Shown in pieces: positions 1 through 9,299 of a stretch of DNA of 24,186 nucleotides. The notes beneath the pieces were generated by a model. The model saw only the letters and a list, made by a program, of their open reading frames with translations. It did no database searches and was not told where the DNA came from. Both the position numbers and the translations under genes were made by a program. This stretch comes from an uncultured Oscillospiraceae bacterium (lineage in GTDB: Bacteria; Bacillota; Clostridia; Oscillospirales; Oscillospiraceae): assembly GCA_910584835.1 (NCBI GenBank), contig CAJUEG010000041.1, positions 1 to 24,186 of the forward strand, in the 5' to 3' direction. Each line of letters opens with the position of its first letter. Position 1 is the stretch's first letter.

Positions 1-1529
1 CCGCGGCCGGAGAACTCGGTGACCTCGGTGTTGGTGGAGAAGCCGGGGGCCAGCAGGAAATTGAGAATTTCCCGGTGGCTGTACTCCACGTCGGGGGAGG
101 CGATGCCCTGGCGGATGGCCTTGGCCAGCACCGCCTCGTCGTTGACGCCCCGGCCGTCGTCGATGATCTCTATGATGACCTCGCTGCCGGTGTCCCGGGC
201 GGACAGGATGATCTCGCCCACCGGGTCCTTGCCCGCGGCCACGCGCGCCTCCTGGGTCTCCTCGATGCCGTGGTCCATGGAGTTGCGGATCATGTGCATG
301 ATGGGGTCGCCGATGGAGTCCACGATGGTCTTATCCACCTCGGTGTTCTCCCCGATCAGGGTGAGCTTGACCTGCTTGTTCAGCTTCTTGCTCATGTCCC
401 GCACGATGCGGTTCATCTTCTGGAAGGTGTTGGACACCGGGATCATCCGCAGGGACATGGACACGTCCTGGAGCTCGTCGGTGAGCTTGCGCAGCTGCCG
501 GGCGGACTTGGAGAAGGCGTCCAGGTTCAGCCCCTTCAGGTCGGGGGAGGAGGTCACCATGGACTCGGTGATGACGATCTCGCCCACCACGGCGGACAGC
601 TGGTCCAGCTTGGACAGGTTGACGCTGATAAGCGTCTCCTTGGGATGCTGCTGTTGCTGCTGGGAGGCGGGCGCGGGGGAGGCGGGCGCAGGGGAGGCGG
701 GTGCGGGGGAGGCGGGGGCGCTCTGCGCGGCGGGCGCGGGGGAGGCGGGTTTTTCCACAGGCGGGGGGCAGTCGTAGGGCTGGTAGCCCTGGACGGAGCC
801 CACCGTCTTGATGACGCTGATGGCGCTGTCCCGGTCCCCGGCGGTCTTGAACATCAGGTGGAAGCCGTTGTCGATGATGCTCTCGGAGGTGGAGGAGTCG
901 GTCTCCACGTTGGCGGGCTCGAAGATGAAGTCGGACTCGCCGCACACGTCCTTGACCGCGGTGACCACCATGAAGGCCCGCAGGCTCTCCATGCCGCAGC
1001 CCTCCTCAAAGTTCACCCGCAAAGCGTAGGGGAAGCCTGCCGCGCCGGCGGGCGCCGGGGCTGCGGGCGCCGGGGCAGCAGCCGCAGGGGCGGGCGCGGG
1101 GGCCGCTTCCGGCACATCCTCTCCCTTAATTTTAGAGATCAGGGTATTAATATTTGAAAGGAAGGTGTCGATATCCTTGCTAAGAGGCTCGCCGGCTTCC
1201 ACCTTCTCTACCTCGCCCCGGAAGAAGTCGATGGACTGGAACACCACGTCAAACAGCGCCGGGCGGTTCTCCTCGGAGACCACGGACATGGTGCCCTCCC
1301 GGATGATGAAGAACATGTCCTCGATCCGATGGGCCACGGTGGCCAGGGAGTCGAACTCCATCATGGCGGAGGAGCCCTTGATGGTGTGCATGATGCGGAA
1401 GATTTCGTTCACGTTCTCCTGAGAGAAGGTATCCACCTTTTCCGCATCCAGGACGATGGTCTCCAGCTGCTCCAGCAGAGTGCCGGTTTCGTAGATGTAC
1501 ATATCCAGAATTTCGTTTCCGCTGCCCAT
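1..1529 (-). CDS. cheA: Chemotaxis histidine kinase CheA (3' end cut by window)
   Basis: CheA autophosphorylates using ATP and passes phosphate to CheY and CheB in the cytoplasmic chemoreceptor array. About 509 residues are visible, read leftward, and the frame is still open at base 1. Domains in order: P1/HPt at residues 1-135 with the phosphorylated histidine in MHTIKGSSAMM (H48); an Ala/Pro linker; a P2-like response-regulator-binding domain at about 166-250; a second Pro/Ala/Ser plus poly-Gln linker at about 255-296; the P3 dimerisation helices from about 300; then the P4 kinase domain with the N-box HMIRNSMDHGIE and the ATP-lid motif DDGRG. The end of P4 and the CheW-like P5 lie outside the window. 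The start is the ATG at 1529, preceded by GAGGTGGTG at a good distance. A candidate sigma-28 promoter lies just upstream. Identity is secure. Confidence 0.96.
   Translation of the reverse strand, partial: MGSGNEILDMYIYETGTLLEQLETIVLDAEKVDTFSQENVNEIFRIMHTIKGSSAMMEFDSLATVAHRIEDMFFIIREGTMSVVSEENRPALFDVVFQSIDFFRGEVEKVEAGEPLSKDIDTFLSNINTLISKIKGEDVPEAAPAPAPAAAAPAPAAPAPAGAAGFPYALRVNFEEGCGMESLRAFMVVTAVKDVCGESDFIFEPANVETDSSTSESIIDNGFHLMFKTAGDRDSAISVIKTVGSVQGYQPYDCPPPVEKPASPAPAAQSAPASPAPASPAPASPAPASQQQQQHPKETLISVNLSKLDQLSAVVGEIVITESMVTSSPDLKGLNLDAFSKSARQLRKLTDELQDVSMSLRMIPVSNTFQKMNRIVRDMSKKLNKQVKLTLIGENTEVDKTIVDSIGDPIMHMIRNSMDHGIEETQEARVAAGKDPVGEIILSARDTGSEVIIEIIDDGRGVNDEAVLAKAIRQGIASPDVEYSHREILNFLLAPGFSTNTEVTEFSGR
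662..746 (-). repeat. 15-bp tandem repeat encoding PAPAS units in the CheA linker
   Basis: About four near-perfect 15-bp units (GGAGGCGGGCGCGGG on the + strand, with A at 665, 680, 695 and 710) are followed by a decayed unit near 735-746. They encode Pro-Ala-Pro-Ala-Ser repeats in the linker between CheA P2 and P3. A CTG/TTG run at about 648-662 next to it encodes a short poly-Gln. Because the period is five codons, copy-number change would lengthen or shorten the linker without shifting frame. Confidence 0.85.
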
Positions 1530-1568
1530 AAAAAGCACCACCTCAGTAAATATCTTTTATCTTTGTTA

Positions 1569-1595
1569 TTATCGGCAGGGAGCGGCTGAAAATTA
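1569..1595 (-). promoter_or_regulatory. Candidate sigma-28 (SigD/FliA) promoter for cheA
   Basis: Read on the minus strand, TAAT (1595-1592), a 15-nt spacer and GCCGATAA (1576-1569) match the flagellar sigma-28 consensus TAAA-N15-GCCGATAT with one change in each box. It lies 40 nt upstream of the cheA start codon and points at it. A chemotaxis kinase is a typical member of this regulon. The match is seen by eye; activity is inferred. Confidence 0.7.
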
Positions 1596-1633
1596 AGTAG
1601 GTTTTCCAAGTTTTATCGCAGGGGTGTGAAAAA

Positions 1634-3058
1634 ATGCCTGATCTTTTGGGAGCGACCAACCCGGTGCCGGGTTATGACAATACCAACGTCAACCGAAATA
1701 TCCCAGTTTCCCCCAGCAATACCCAGGTGCAGAACGTCCCCGACCTGAACCGGGTGACCGGGGCGGATCACCGTACCGAGCAGCAGGACGCGGGCCAGGC
1801 GGGGGAGAAGATCCGCTACGACTCCAATTTCCAGACCTTTATCCAGCAGCTGCGCCGGAGCCAGGGCGCGGGACAGACCCTGGCCAGCCTGATGATCCGG
1901 GAGGGGACTGTGGTTACCTCCGGCATGAGCGAGGGCATCGCCGACGAGATGTCTCAGGTCATGGAGCTGCTGAAAATGGATCAGGCCCAGCTGCTGGAAT
2001 TCCTCAGCGGGCAGATGAAGGCGGGGACCCGCTTTGGCGGGGCCCTGTTTGCCATGCTCAGGAACGCCTACGCCCGGGCGGACTCGGAGGGCGTCCGGGG
2101 GGACATCCTCCAATTTTTGAAGAGCTACAGCGACTGGTCGTCCACCGGCCATATTGAGGGCAATCTGCTGCGCAATCTGGCGGGTATGGCCAACTCCATG
2201 CCCGCCAGCTGGGGAGACAAGCTGCGGGAGCTGCTGGCTCAGCTGGAAAACGGCGTGGCCGCAGGGGACCGGCAGGGGAACATCAGCCTCTTGCAGCAGA
2301 AGGTGTTCCCACTCATGTCCGCCTATGTGGGCCAGACCCACGACATGGGCACTCCCCGGGAGCTGCTCAGCCTTCTGGCCCTGGACGTGACCCGGTATGA
2401 AAACGGCTCGGAAGAAAAACTGCTGGAGACCTTCCATCAGCTCAGCGGATATGGTACACTAAAGGGGATGCTGGGCGGGGTGGACGACAAGTCGCTGCTC
2501 AAGCTGCTGCAAAACAGCCTGCCGGGGCAGCGGGGGAGCGCCGCCCAGTTCGCCGACCACCTGGCCGCCGCCGCCGCCCGGGCCCTGCGGGGGGAGGGCA
2601 GCGCCGAGGTGCAGGAGGTGTTCCGCAACCTGGTGTCCTCCATGCTCATCAACGAGAGCGTGTACATGCCCCTGGCCCATTTCCTGATCCCCCTGGAGCT
2701 GGACGGGAGGATGCTGTTCTCCGAGCTGTGGGTGGACGCCGACGCGGAGGAGAAGAAGGGGGACAAGGGGCAGGGCGAGAAGTGCATGAAGTTCCTCTTT
2801 AAGATCGACGTGCAGGGGTTGGGGCTGTTTGACGTGGTCCTGGCCAGCCGGGAGCGGGATGTGAGCATTGTGGTGGCCTGCCCCGAGGGGGTGGCCCCCT
2901 TCTCCAAGGAGATTGAGCAGACCATCTCCAAAATCCTCGCCAGAAACGAGCTCAACTCCGCCGGGGTGAGCGTGCGGAAAATGGAGCGCCCGGTAACTCT
3001 CACCGAGGTATTCCCAAAAATCTTTGAAGGGAAGAACAGCGTCAATGTCAAAGTATGA
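1634..3058 (+). CDS. FliK/YlqG-like flagellar-associated protein (hook-length-control-like C-terminus)
   Basis: This 474-aa protein has no signal peptide or membrane segment. The N-terminal 60 residues are Asn/Pro/Gln-rich and probably disordered. The middle (about 70-330) is helical and Leu/Gln-rich. The last 130 residues look like the FliK C-terminal fold: an LIPLELDGRM strand, an acidic Lys-rich insertion, a strand pair around KIDVQGLGLFDVVLASRERD, then a helix and a final strand SAGVSVRKME. The family call is tentative. Support comes from the next gene, which encodes an FlhB-C-terminal-like protein and overlaps this one by 14 nt; Bacillus has an equivalent ylqG-ylqH pair. The ATG at 1634 follows GGGGTG at a usable distance. 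It is divergent from cheA across a 104-nt gap in which I see no convincing rightward promoter. It may act in flagellar export or in another process using the FlhB-like partner. Confidence 0.55.
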   Translation: MPDLLGATNPVPGYDNTNVNRNIPVSPSNTQVQNVPDLNRVTGADHRTEQQDAGQAGEKIRYDSNFQTFIQQLRRSQGAGQTLASLMIREGTVVTSGMSEGIADEMSQVMELLKMDQAQLLEFLSGQMKAGTRFGGALFAMLRNAYARADSEGVRGDILQFLKSYSDWSSTGHIEGNLLRNLAGMANSMPASWGDKLRELLAQLENGVAAGDRQGNISLLQQKVFPLMSAYVGQTHDMGTPRELLSLLALDVTRYENGSEEKLLETFHQLSGYGTLKGMLGGVDDKSLLKLLQNSLPGQRGSAAQFADHLAAAAARALRGEGSAEVQEVFRNLVSSMLINESVYMPLAHFLIPLELDGRMLFSELWVDADAEEKKGDKGQGEKCMKFLFKIDVQGLGLFDVVLASRERDVSIVVACPEGVAPFSKEIEQTISKILARNELNSAGVSVRKMERPVTLTEVFPKIFEGKNSVNVKV

Positions 3059-3401
3059 TGGCAGGCGGAACCCGTCGAAAAAGGCGGTGGCGCTTCAGTA
3101 CGAGGCGGGGGACAGCGCCCCGGTGATCGTGGCCTCCGGCATGGGCTACATGGCGGAAAAGATTGTGGAGGTGGCCGCCGACAGCGGCGTGCCCATCTAT
3201 GAGGATAACTCCCTGGCCACCATTCTCACCCAGCTGAAGCTGGGCCAGGAGGTGCCGGAGGAGCTGTACAAGGCGATTGTGGAGATTTATGTGTACTTTC
3301 TCCACTTCGACCCCAATAAAGTGAAGGAAGGCGAGCAGCCCAAGGCGGCGGCCCCGGCCGGGGAGCGCGGGGCGCAGGCGAAGGCGGAACAGGAGGAGTG
3401 A
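3045..3401 (+). CDS. FlhB C-terminal-domain-like protein (FlhX/YlqH family)
   Basis: This 118-aa soluble protein resembles only the cytoplasmic C-terminal domain of the flagellar export switch FlhB. It carries the conserved pattern AVALQYEAGDSAPVIVASG, then ADSGVPIYEDNSLATILTQL, then LYKAIVEIYVYF. The four FlhB membrane helices are absent, and so is the self-cleavage Asn-Pro-Thr-His motif, as in other FlhX/YlqH proteins. FlhX proteins can partly replace the FlhB C-domain, so a role at the export gate is inferred. The start chosen is the ATG at 3045, inside the end of the upstream gene, because homologues begin just before this lysine-rich segment; an in-frame TTG at 3024 is less likely. The last 20 residues are a charged Ala/Glu/Lys tail. 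Confidence 0.85.
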   Translation: MSKYDGRRNPSKKAVALQYEAGDSAPVIVASGMGYMAEKIVEVAADSGVPIYEDNSLATILTQLKLGQEVPEELYKAIVEIYVYFLHFDPNKVKEGEQPKAAAPAGERGAQAKAEQEE

Positions 3402-3403
3402 GG

Positions 3404-4015
3404 ATGGAACAGAGCTTGTATCTGATGCTGGACAGCAAGGGCACCCCCATTGCCCGGGGGCGGGTTCAGGGGGGCACCGGCGGCCAGTACTGGCAGATCC
3501 AGGTGGAGGACGGCAAGATCGACGAGATCCTGGCGCATAAAAGGCTGAAGCTGCTGTCCATTATGGACACCGGCCCCTCCTACGAGGGGGTCATCGTGCG
3601 CAGCCGGAACGACATGATCCAGCTGGAGGTCACCAAAATCAACGCGGATGCCCACGACATGCGCAAGAATCTGCGGGTGGTGGTGCATTTTGACAGCTTT
3701 ATCTACCCGCTGAGCGGCGGGTGGACCGGGCGCAGGAAGGTGGAGTCCAACGACCTGAGCGCGGGAGGGATCGCGATTTTCACCGACCATTCCCTCCAGG
3801 TGGGGGAACAGCTGGAGGTGGTCATCCCCGTTACCGCGCAGCCCCTGGTGCTCCGGGGCCAGGTGCTGGGCATACGGCCCAGCGAACGCACGTCCTGCGT
3901 GCTGTACGCGGCCAAGTTTTTGGAGCTGTGCAATGATGAGGAGACCATGCTGCGGGAGGCGGTCTTCAATCTGCAGCTGCGGGGGCGGCCAAAGCCCGCC
4001 GGGCCGGGAGCCTGA
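3404..4015 (+). CDS. PilZ-domain protein, predicted c-di-GMP receptor
   Basis: This 203-aa cytoplasmic protein has a YcgR-like beta-rich N-terminal domain (about 1-80) and a C-terminal PilZ domain (about 85-190). Both c-di-GMP-binding signatures are present: R-x3-R as RKNLR (R87, R91) and D-x-S-x2-G as DLSAGG (D117, S119, G122). YcgR-type proteins slow or steer the flagellar motor when c-di-GMP rises, or act on surface polymer machinery. The start is the ATG at 3404 because AGGAGG at 3391-3396 lies seven bases before it; a GTG at 3398 would overlap that site. The gene follows the FlhX-like stop by 2 nt, so the two are co-transcribed. Its partner is unknown. Confidence 0.88.
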   Translation: MEQSLYLMLDSKGTPIARGRVQGGTGGQYWQIQVEDGKIDEILAHKRLKLLSIMDTGPSYEGVIVRSRNDMIQLEVTKINADAHDMRKNLRVVVHFDSFIYPLSGGWTGRRKVESNDLSAGGIAIFTDHSLQVGEQLEVVIPVTAQPLVLRGQVLGIRPSERTSCVLYAAKFLELCNDEETMLREAVFNLQLRGRPKPAGPGA

Positions 4016-4085
4016 GCGGCGGTAGGCGGCAGATGGAACGGACAGGCGCTTGCCGAGGGCGCGCCGGAAAGGAAAGGTCACACTC

Positions 4086-7000
4086 ATGAGAAAGAACAGC
4101 AGCAATCAAACGATCTGGCACCGCCTGCGCCGGCATCTGGCCGGCATGTTGGTGCTTGCCCTGATTCTGGGCCTGCTGCCCGGGCTGGCCCTGCCCGCCC
4201 AGGCCGCGGAGCACTGGGCCATGCCCTATGCCCAGCAGCTGGTGGACTGGGGCGTCATGCGGGGCGATACCACCGGCGCGCTGCGCCTGGGCGACAGCAT
4301 CACCCGCGCCGAGTTCGTTGCGATGATGAACCGGGCTTACGGCTATGACAAGCTGGACGGGATGCCGTTCACCGACGTGCGCTCCCGGGACTGGTTCTTT
4401 GACGATATTGACATTGGCTACAACATCGGCTATTTCAAGGGGACCGGCCCCACCACGGCCGCCCCCAACGCCCCGCTCACCCGGGAGCAGGCGGCGGTGC
4501 TGCTCTCCCGGAACCTGATGCTCCGGGGCACCACCGGCGAGACCTTGGGCTTCTCCGACAGCCGCACCCTCAGCGACTGGAGCCGGGGCCTCATCGGGGC
4601 CGCCGTCAACCAGGGCGTCATCAGCGGCTATGAGGACGGCACCTTCAAGCCCCAGCGGAACATCACCCGGGGCGAGGTGGCCGCCATGCTGGTGCGGGCC
4701 ATCGGCACGCCCATCAGCGAGAAGGGCGAGCACACCCTGGGCAGCGTCTACGGCAACGTGACCATCAACACCTCCGGCGTCACCCTGCGAAACAGCGTGA
4801 TCGCCGGCAACCTCTACCTCACCGGGGGCATCGATCTGGGCGACGTGCTGCTGGAAAATGTGGAGGTGCTGGGCCAGATCGTGGTCAGCGGCGCGGGTGA
4901 GAGCAGCTCCAGCCAGAACAGCGTGATTCTGCGCAATGTGACCGCCGACGAGATGGTGGTGGACAGCATTGCCAACCAGTTCGTCAGCGTCCGCGCCGAG
5001 GGCCACACCGACATCCCCGTCACCAGTGTGCGCACCAACGCCTACCTGGAGGACGCCTCCTCCGAGGGGCACGGCCTGGCCCTCATCCAGCAGGACGGCG
5101 AGGAGGGCACCCTGCTGCAGCTGGCGGGCAATTTGCAGGAGATCATCAACTTTACCCCCAAGTCCACTTTGCAGATCGCCCGGGGCTACGCCGAAAAGGT
5201 CACCGTGGATGAAAACGCCACCGAGTCCAAGGTGATCATTGACAACGGCGCCCGGGTGGGCGAGCTCAACCTGGACGTGGCCACCGAGGTGACCGGCGGC
5301 GGGGATATCAAGAACCTCAATGTGGGCGCTCCCGGCAGCAAGGTGGATATGCTGCCCGACAAGATCACCATCCGCCCCGGCATCACCGCCGATATTGACG
5401 GAACCGAGATGGACAGCGTAACCGCCGCCGAGTCCTCCGCCGACCCCAAGCTGCTGGCGGGTTACCCCACGGTGAAGAACGTGGCCCCCAACTCCGCCAC
5501 CCTGGTGTTCAGCACCAATAAGGCGGGCACCGTCCACTGGGCGATTTCCGCAGTGTCCGACGGCTCGGTGAGCGAGAAGGACCTGCTGGAGCCTCCCGTC
5601 TACGGCGGCAAGATTCTCAAGGCGGGTACCGTGAGGGCGGCGGCCTCCAACACGGAGTATACCGCCCAGGTAAACGGGCTGACCCCCGACGGCTCCTATT
5701 ATGTCACCGCCGTCCTGGTGGACGGGCGGGACAACCGCAGTCCGCTGAAGGTCGCTGCCTTTACCACTCCGGACAACACGGTTCCCGCGTTTACCTCCGG
5801 CTACCCGGTGATGACCAAGACCAGCGTGGACCTGGCCCAGGTCACCGTGATGACCAACAAGAGCTGCCGGCTGTATTACGCCCTGCTGCCCTTCGGCAGC
5901 ACCGCCCCCACGGCCAACGAATTCAAGACCGGCGCGGTCAGCGGCAATTTGGGCTACGGCTCGCTGAGCGTGGTGAAGAACGTCACCCATCCCATCCAGG
6001 TGAACGCGGTCAAGCTGGACGAGGTTACCAAGTACGACCTCTACCTGTGGCTTGTGGACCATGACGGGGCCAAGAGCTCTGCAGTGAAGAAGCTCACCTT
6101 CACCACCGATGACAACACCCCGCCCATCGTCACCAATCTGTGGCAGCATGACTTCCAGCCCGCCTCCGTCGGCATCACCTATACGGTAAACGAGCCGGCT
6201 ACCCTCTACTGGGCCATCGTGGCTTCCACCAACAATACCTTCATTACCGAGGCCGAGAAGAAGGAGGGCATGACCAGCAAGCTGACCAAGATCAAGGTGG
6301 AGTCGGGCGCCGGCGCCCTCAAGAAGGGGTCCAGCAGCGCCAGCAGGGCGGAGGCGGAGATTAAATTCGCCATCTCGGGCCTGAATTCCGCGACCACGGG
6401 CACCAACAATTACACCCTGTACTACCTGGCCAAGGACAGGGCGGGGAACTACTCCGAAGCGGTGAAGGAATACGAGGTCAAGACCACCGACACGGAGAAC
6501 CCCACCGTAAAGCAGGAGTTTACCAAGTATAACGGCGATAAGACGAACGAGCCCATGGCCGACACCGACATCAAGCTGGTGTTCTCCGAGCCTATCAAGG
6601 GCGGCCCGAACCCGGGTGAAAAGGTGTTCCTGGATCTGTACAGCAAGGTGGAGGCGGCCGCGGCGGCCTATGCGAACAACCCCACCGAAGACGCGAGGAA
6701 TAACCTGGAAAAGGCCCGCGAGGACCTGGCCACCGCCCTTCAGGAGCATATCACGCTGATCTATGTGCCGCCCATAGGGGCCGAGAGCCCGGTGACGGTG
6801 CGCACCAAGCTGAACGAAAGCCAGGGCGGCCTGGACTGGACCATCGACTTCCGCTACGCGAAGGTGGAGACGGACAACGGCAGCGTGGTGGTGCGCTTCC
6901 CCACCACCGACGACACGGCGGGGAACAAGAGCGCCCTGAAGCTGAAGAGCGGCGCGGAGTATTACTTCCGCCTGGATAATATTTACGACACCGCCACCAT

Positions 7001-9287
7001 TCCCAACCGGCTGGTCAGCAACACCCAGATGCGGGTGGAGCTGGAGCATTTCAAGACCGTGTTTGCCCAGGTGAACGTGAATATGGGCACATCCCCGGGC
7101 ATCGCGGGGGTCACGGGCGGGACCGTGCCCGATGGGGGCCGCATTGACTTCAACTTTGTGCTGGACCCCTCCAGCTCCACCAGCATGGTGGAGGAGTCCA
7201 TGTGCTGGGATATGCTCATCTGGACGGACACCACCATGACCTACGAGCTCTACTCCCGGACAACCGGGATCGGCGGGGCCACCGGCGAGTGGAAGCTGGA
7301 GGGCACGGCGGATATCAACGTCACCGGCGCGCCGGACGGCTTTGCCTACAAGAGCCTGCGCAGCGCGTTCCAGCGGGACGCGGTGACGGGCAGGGTGACC
7401 TTTAACCCCGTCAAGACCCTGACGAACGACGTGGAGTACGCCATCCATGTGAAATCCCTGGGGGACAGCAACGATCCCTCCGCCTGGAACAGGCGGGTGA
7501 CCGTGAAGATTATGGTGGTGGCCGGGTCCAGCCACGGCTTGGCCAACCTGGCCAACGGCAGCTACCAGACCGACTGGGAGACCGCGCAGCGGGATGACAG
7601 CGTGTCCTCCATCGGCAACCCCGATCCCCGGATCATCCGCAAGCAGTTCAGCGACACCGAGCCCCCCCAGCTGGTGGAGAACTACCCCTCCATTGCCGCG
7701 GGCGACATCGGCGCGGAGATCGACGTGATGCTGGACCGCCCCGGCCAGGTGTTCTACGTGGCGGTGCCGCTGTCCAACTTCAAAAAGGGCAGCCAGGACT
7801 TTACCCCCACCGGCCAGCTGAAGGTGGAGGATTTGGCGGGTATCACCGCCTATACCACCGCGGTGGTGCCCACGATGGCGGGCTGGGGCCTGAAGGCCAG
7901 CGACACCGGCAGCGTCCTGAATGTTCAGACCGGCCTGCCCCTGCCCCAGAACGTTCCGGGGGCGGGCGGCAAAAAGGCCACGGATAATGTGCTTGCCACC
8001 GGCGCGGCCCACCATGACCGCATGATGCTGTCCGCGCCCGGCGTGAACACCATCACCGGCGGCCGGTTCAGCGGCAAGGTGCGCTATGGCTCCACCCCGT
8101 CGCTGGAGGCCAACGTGGGCTATACCATCACCCTCCAGGACCTGGACCCCAATACCCTGTACTATGTGTACCTGGTGACCAAGGGCACCTCCGCCATCTA
8201 CTCCAAGTTTGCCGAGTGCTACCGCTTCATCACCCAGGAGTCCGTGCGGCCCTCCATCAACGCCAGCATCAACGGCACCAACGTGAACATCACCGTGGAC
8301 CGCACCACCGAGCTGGACTACATCCTGGTGCGCAGCGGCAACGAGGACGAGGAGCTGAAGAAGAGCTTCTGGGGCAACGGCAACATGACGGATATTGAGG
8401 CCACCAGCGATATTGCCACCCAGACCTATCCCTCCGTGACGTCCGTGCTGGACGCCCTGACCACGCCCGTCTGGAATAACGGCGTGTATATGGGCAGCCT
8501 GTTCGACCAGTACGCCAACACCAGGGGCAAGGAGACCGTGGCCGGGCTGATCCGCAACCAGGAGGTGTCCGGCACCACCGTGGTGATGAAGGACTCCAAG
8601 CGGGTCACCGTGGCGGGCAACGGCGGCACCACCAACCGCATCGCGTGCACCGGCATGATAGACGGCAGCTTCTATACCTTCCTGGCGGTGGGCAAGAGCG
8701 CCCTGGGCTCCGGCGACGCCTTCCGGGCGGTGCGTCCGGTGCAGAACCTGGACACCAAGCCGCCCATGATCACCAGCGCCATCATCAAGGTGGACAGATG
8801 GGTGAAGGACGCCAACGGAAATAACACCCCCCAGATTGCCCAGGGCACCATCAGCATGGTGTTCAGCGAGGGGCTGTACTCCAACATCAAGTCGGACACC
8901 GAGCAGACCACCCTGCCCGTGGACGGATGCGCGCTGAACAGCAGTACCCACGGCCCGGTCACCGCGAAGAAATATACCGCGCTGGGCAGCATCATCACCA
9001 CTACCCAGAACTCCGGCGTGACGGTGCGCTATGAATCGACCCATGCGGAGGCGGTGAAGAAGGCACCCATCTCGGTGATCGAGCTGAATGTGACCAAGGT
9101 GCAGGACGGCTTCGGTATCTCCTTCGCCAATACCGTGTGCGATAAGGACGGCAACGGCCTGGACCGCACCCCGCTCACCGTCAAGGTTAAAGTGGAAAAG
9201 GTGCCCGGGACGGGGACCAAGGACGTGCCTGTGGAGTATAGGGCCAGCCTCACCGTGACAGCCTCCTGGGACGCCCGGGAGAAATAA
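4086..9287 (+). CDS. Giant secreted S-layer-homology protein with beta-helix and Ig/Fn3-like repeats
   Basis: This 1733-aa surface protein starts with a signal peptide (RLRRH, a hydrophobic core, cleavage after AQA at about residue 40). Three SLH repeats follow at about 42-90, 95-150 and 155-207, with ITRAEFVAMM, LTREQAAVLL and ITRGEVAAML as signature segments. These usually bind pyruvylated secondary wall polymer. Residues 215-440 are short beta-strands resembling a beta-helix (GNVTINTSGVTLRNSVIAGN). From about 450 to 830 come roughly three 110-130-residue Ig/Fn3-like units sharing a strand of the type AGTVHWAIS, CRLYYALL or ATLYWAIV. A short Ala-rich helical insert sits at about 852-889, and more beta-domains run to the end. 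No catalytic motif was seen. The ATG at 4086 with GGAAAGG eight bases before it is preferred over TTG at 4050, since the hydrophobic core then sits correctly. It is probably a structural S-layer component. Confidence 0.9.
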   Translation: MRKNSSNQTIWHRLRRHLAGMLVLALILGLLPGLALPAQAAEHWAMPYAQQLVDWGVMRGDTTGALRLGDSITRAEFVAMMNRAYGYDKLDGMPFTDVRSRDWFFDDIDIGYNIGYFKGTGPTTAAPNAPLTREQAAVLLSRNLMLRGTTGETLGFSDSRTLSDWSRGLIGAAVNQGVISGYEDGTFKPQRNITRGEVAAMLVRAIGTPISEKGEHTLGSVYGNVTINTSGVTLRNSVIAGNLYLTGGIDLGDVLLENVEVLGQIVVSGAGESSSSQNSVILRNVTADEMVVDSIANQFVSVRAEGHTDIPVTSVRTNAYLEDASSEGHGLALIQQDGEEGTLLQLAGNLQEIINFTPKSTLQIARGYAEKVTVDENATESKVIIDNGARVGELNLDVATEVTGGGDIKNLNVGAPGSKVDMLPDKITIRPGITADIDGTEMDSVTAAESSADPKLLAGYPTVKNVAPNSATLVFSTNKAGTVHWAISAVSDGSVSEKDLLEPPVYGGKILKAGTVRAAASNTEYTAQVNGLTPDGSYYVTAVLVDGRDNRSPLKVAAFTTPDNTVPAFTSGYPVMTKTSVDLAQVTVMTNKSCRLYYALLPFGSTAPTANEFKTGAVSGNLGYGSLSVVKNVTHPIQVNAVKLDEVTKYDLYLWLVDHDGAKSSAVKKLTFTTDDNTPPIVTNLWQHDFQPASVGITYTVNEPATLYWAIVASTNNTFITEAEKKEGMTSKLTKIKVESGAGALKKGSSSASRAEAEIKFAISGLNSATTGTNNYTLYYLAKDRAGNYSEAVKEYEVKTTDTENPTVKQEFTKYNGDKTNEPMADTDIKLVFSEPIKGGPNPGEKVFLDLYSKVEAAAAAYANNPTEDARNNLEKAREDLATALQEHITLIYVPPIGAESPVTVRTKLNESQGGLDWTIDFRYAKVETDNGSVVVRFPTTDDTAGNKSALKLKSGAEYYFRLDNIYDTATIPNRLVSNTQMRVELEHFKTVFAQVNVNMGTSPGIAGVTGGTVPDGGRIDFNFVLDPSSSTSMVEESMCWDMLIWTDTTMTYELYSRTTGIGGATGEWKLEGTADINVTGAPDGFAYKSLRSAFQRDAVTGRVTFNPVKTLTNDVEYAIHVKSLGDSNDPSAWNRRVTVKIMVVAGSSHGLANLANGSYQTDWETAQRDDSVSSIGNPDPRIIRKQFSDTEPPQLVENYPSIAAGDIGAEIDVMLDRPGQVFYVAVPLSNFKKGSQDFTPTGQLKVEDLAGITAYTTAVVPTMAGWGLKASDTGSVLNVQTGLPLPQNVPGAGGKKATDNVLATGAAHHDRMMLSAPGVNTITGGRFSGKVRYGSTPSLEANVGYTITLQDLDPNTLYYVYLVTKGTSAIYSKFAECYRFITQESVRPSINASINGTNVNITVDRTTELDYILVRSGNEDEELKKSFWGNGNMTDIEATSDIATQTYPSVTSVLDALTTPVWNNGVYMGSLFDQYANTRGKETVAGLIRNQEVSGTTVVMKDSKRVTVAGNGGTTNRIACTGMIDGSFYTFLAVGKSALGSGDAFRAVRPVQNLDTKPPMITSAIIKVDRWVKDANGNNTPQIAQGTISMVFSEGLYSNIKSDTEQTTLPVDGCALNSSTHGPVTAKKYTALGSIITTTQNSGVTVRYESTHAEAVKKAPISVIELNVTKVQDGFGISFANTVCDKDGNGLDRTPLTVKVKVEKVPGTGTKDVPVEYRASLTVTASWDAREK

Positions 9288-9299
9288 GGAGCCACCCAG

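Noticed and set aside
662..760. CRISPR-like spaced repeats
   Set aside because: The units are contiguous 15-bp coding repeats without spacers.
75..1157. 360-codon plus-strand frame over cheA
   Set aside because: It is antisense to clear CheA motifs (HPt, N-box).
1547..1573. Second sigma-28 promoter facing the FliK-like gene
   Set aside because: TAAA is present at 1547-1550 but the correctly spaced -10 position reads TTATTATC, which does not fit.
3398..3406. GTG at 3398 as start of the first PilZ gene
   Set aside because: The AGGAGG at 3391-3396 would leave almost no spacing; ATG at 3404 is seven bases away and standard.
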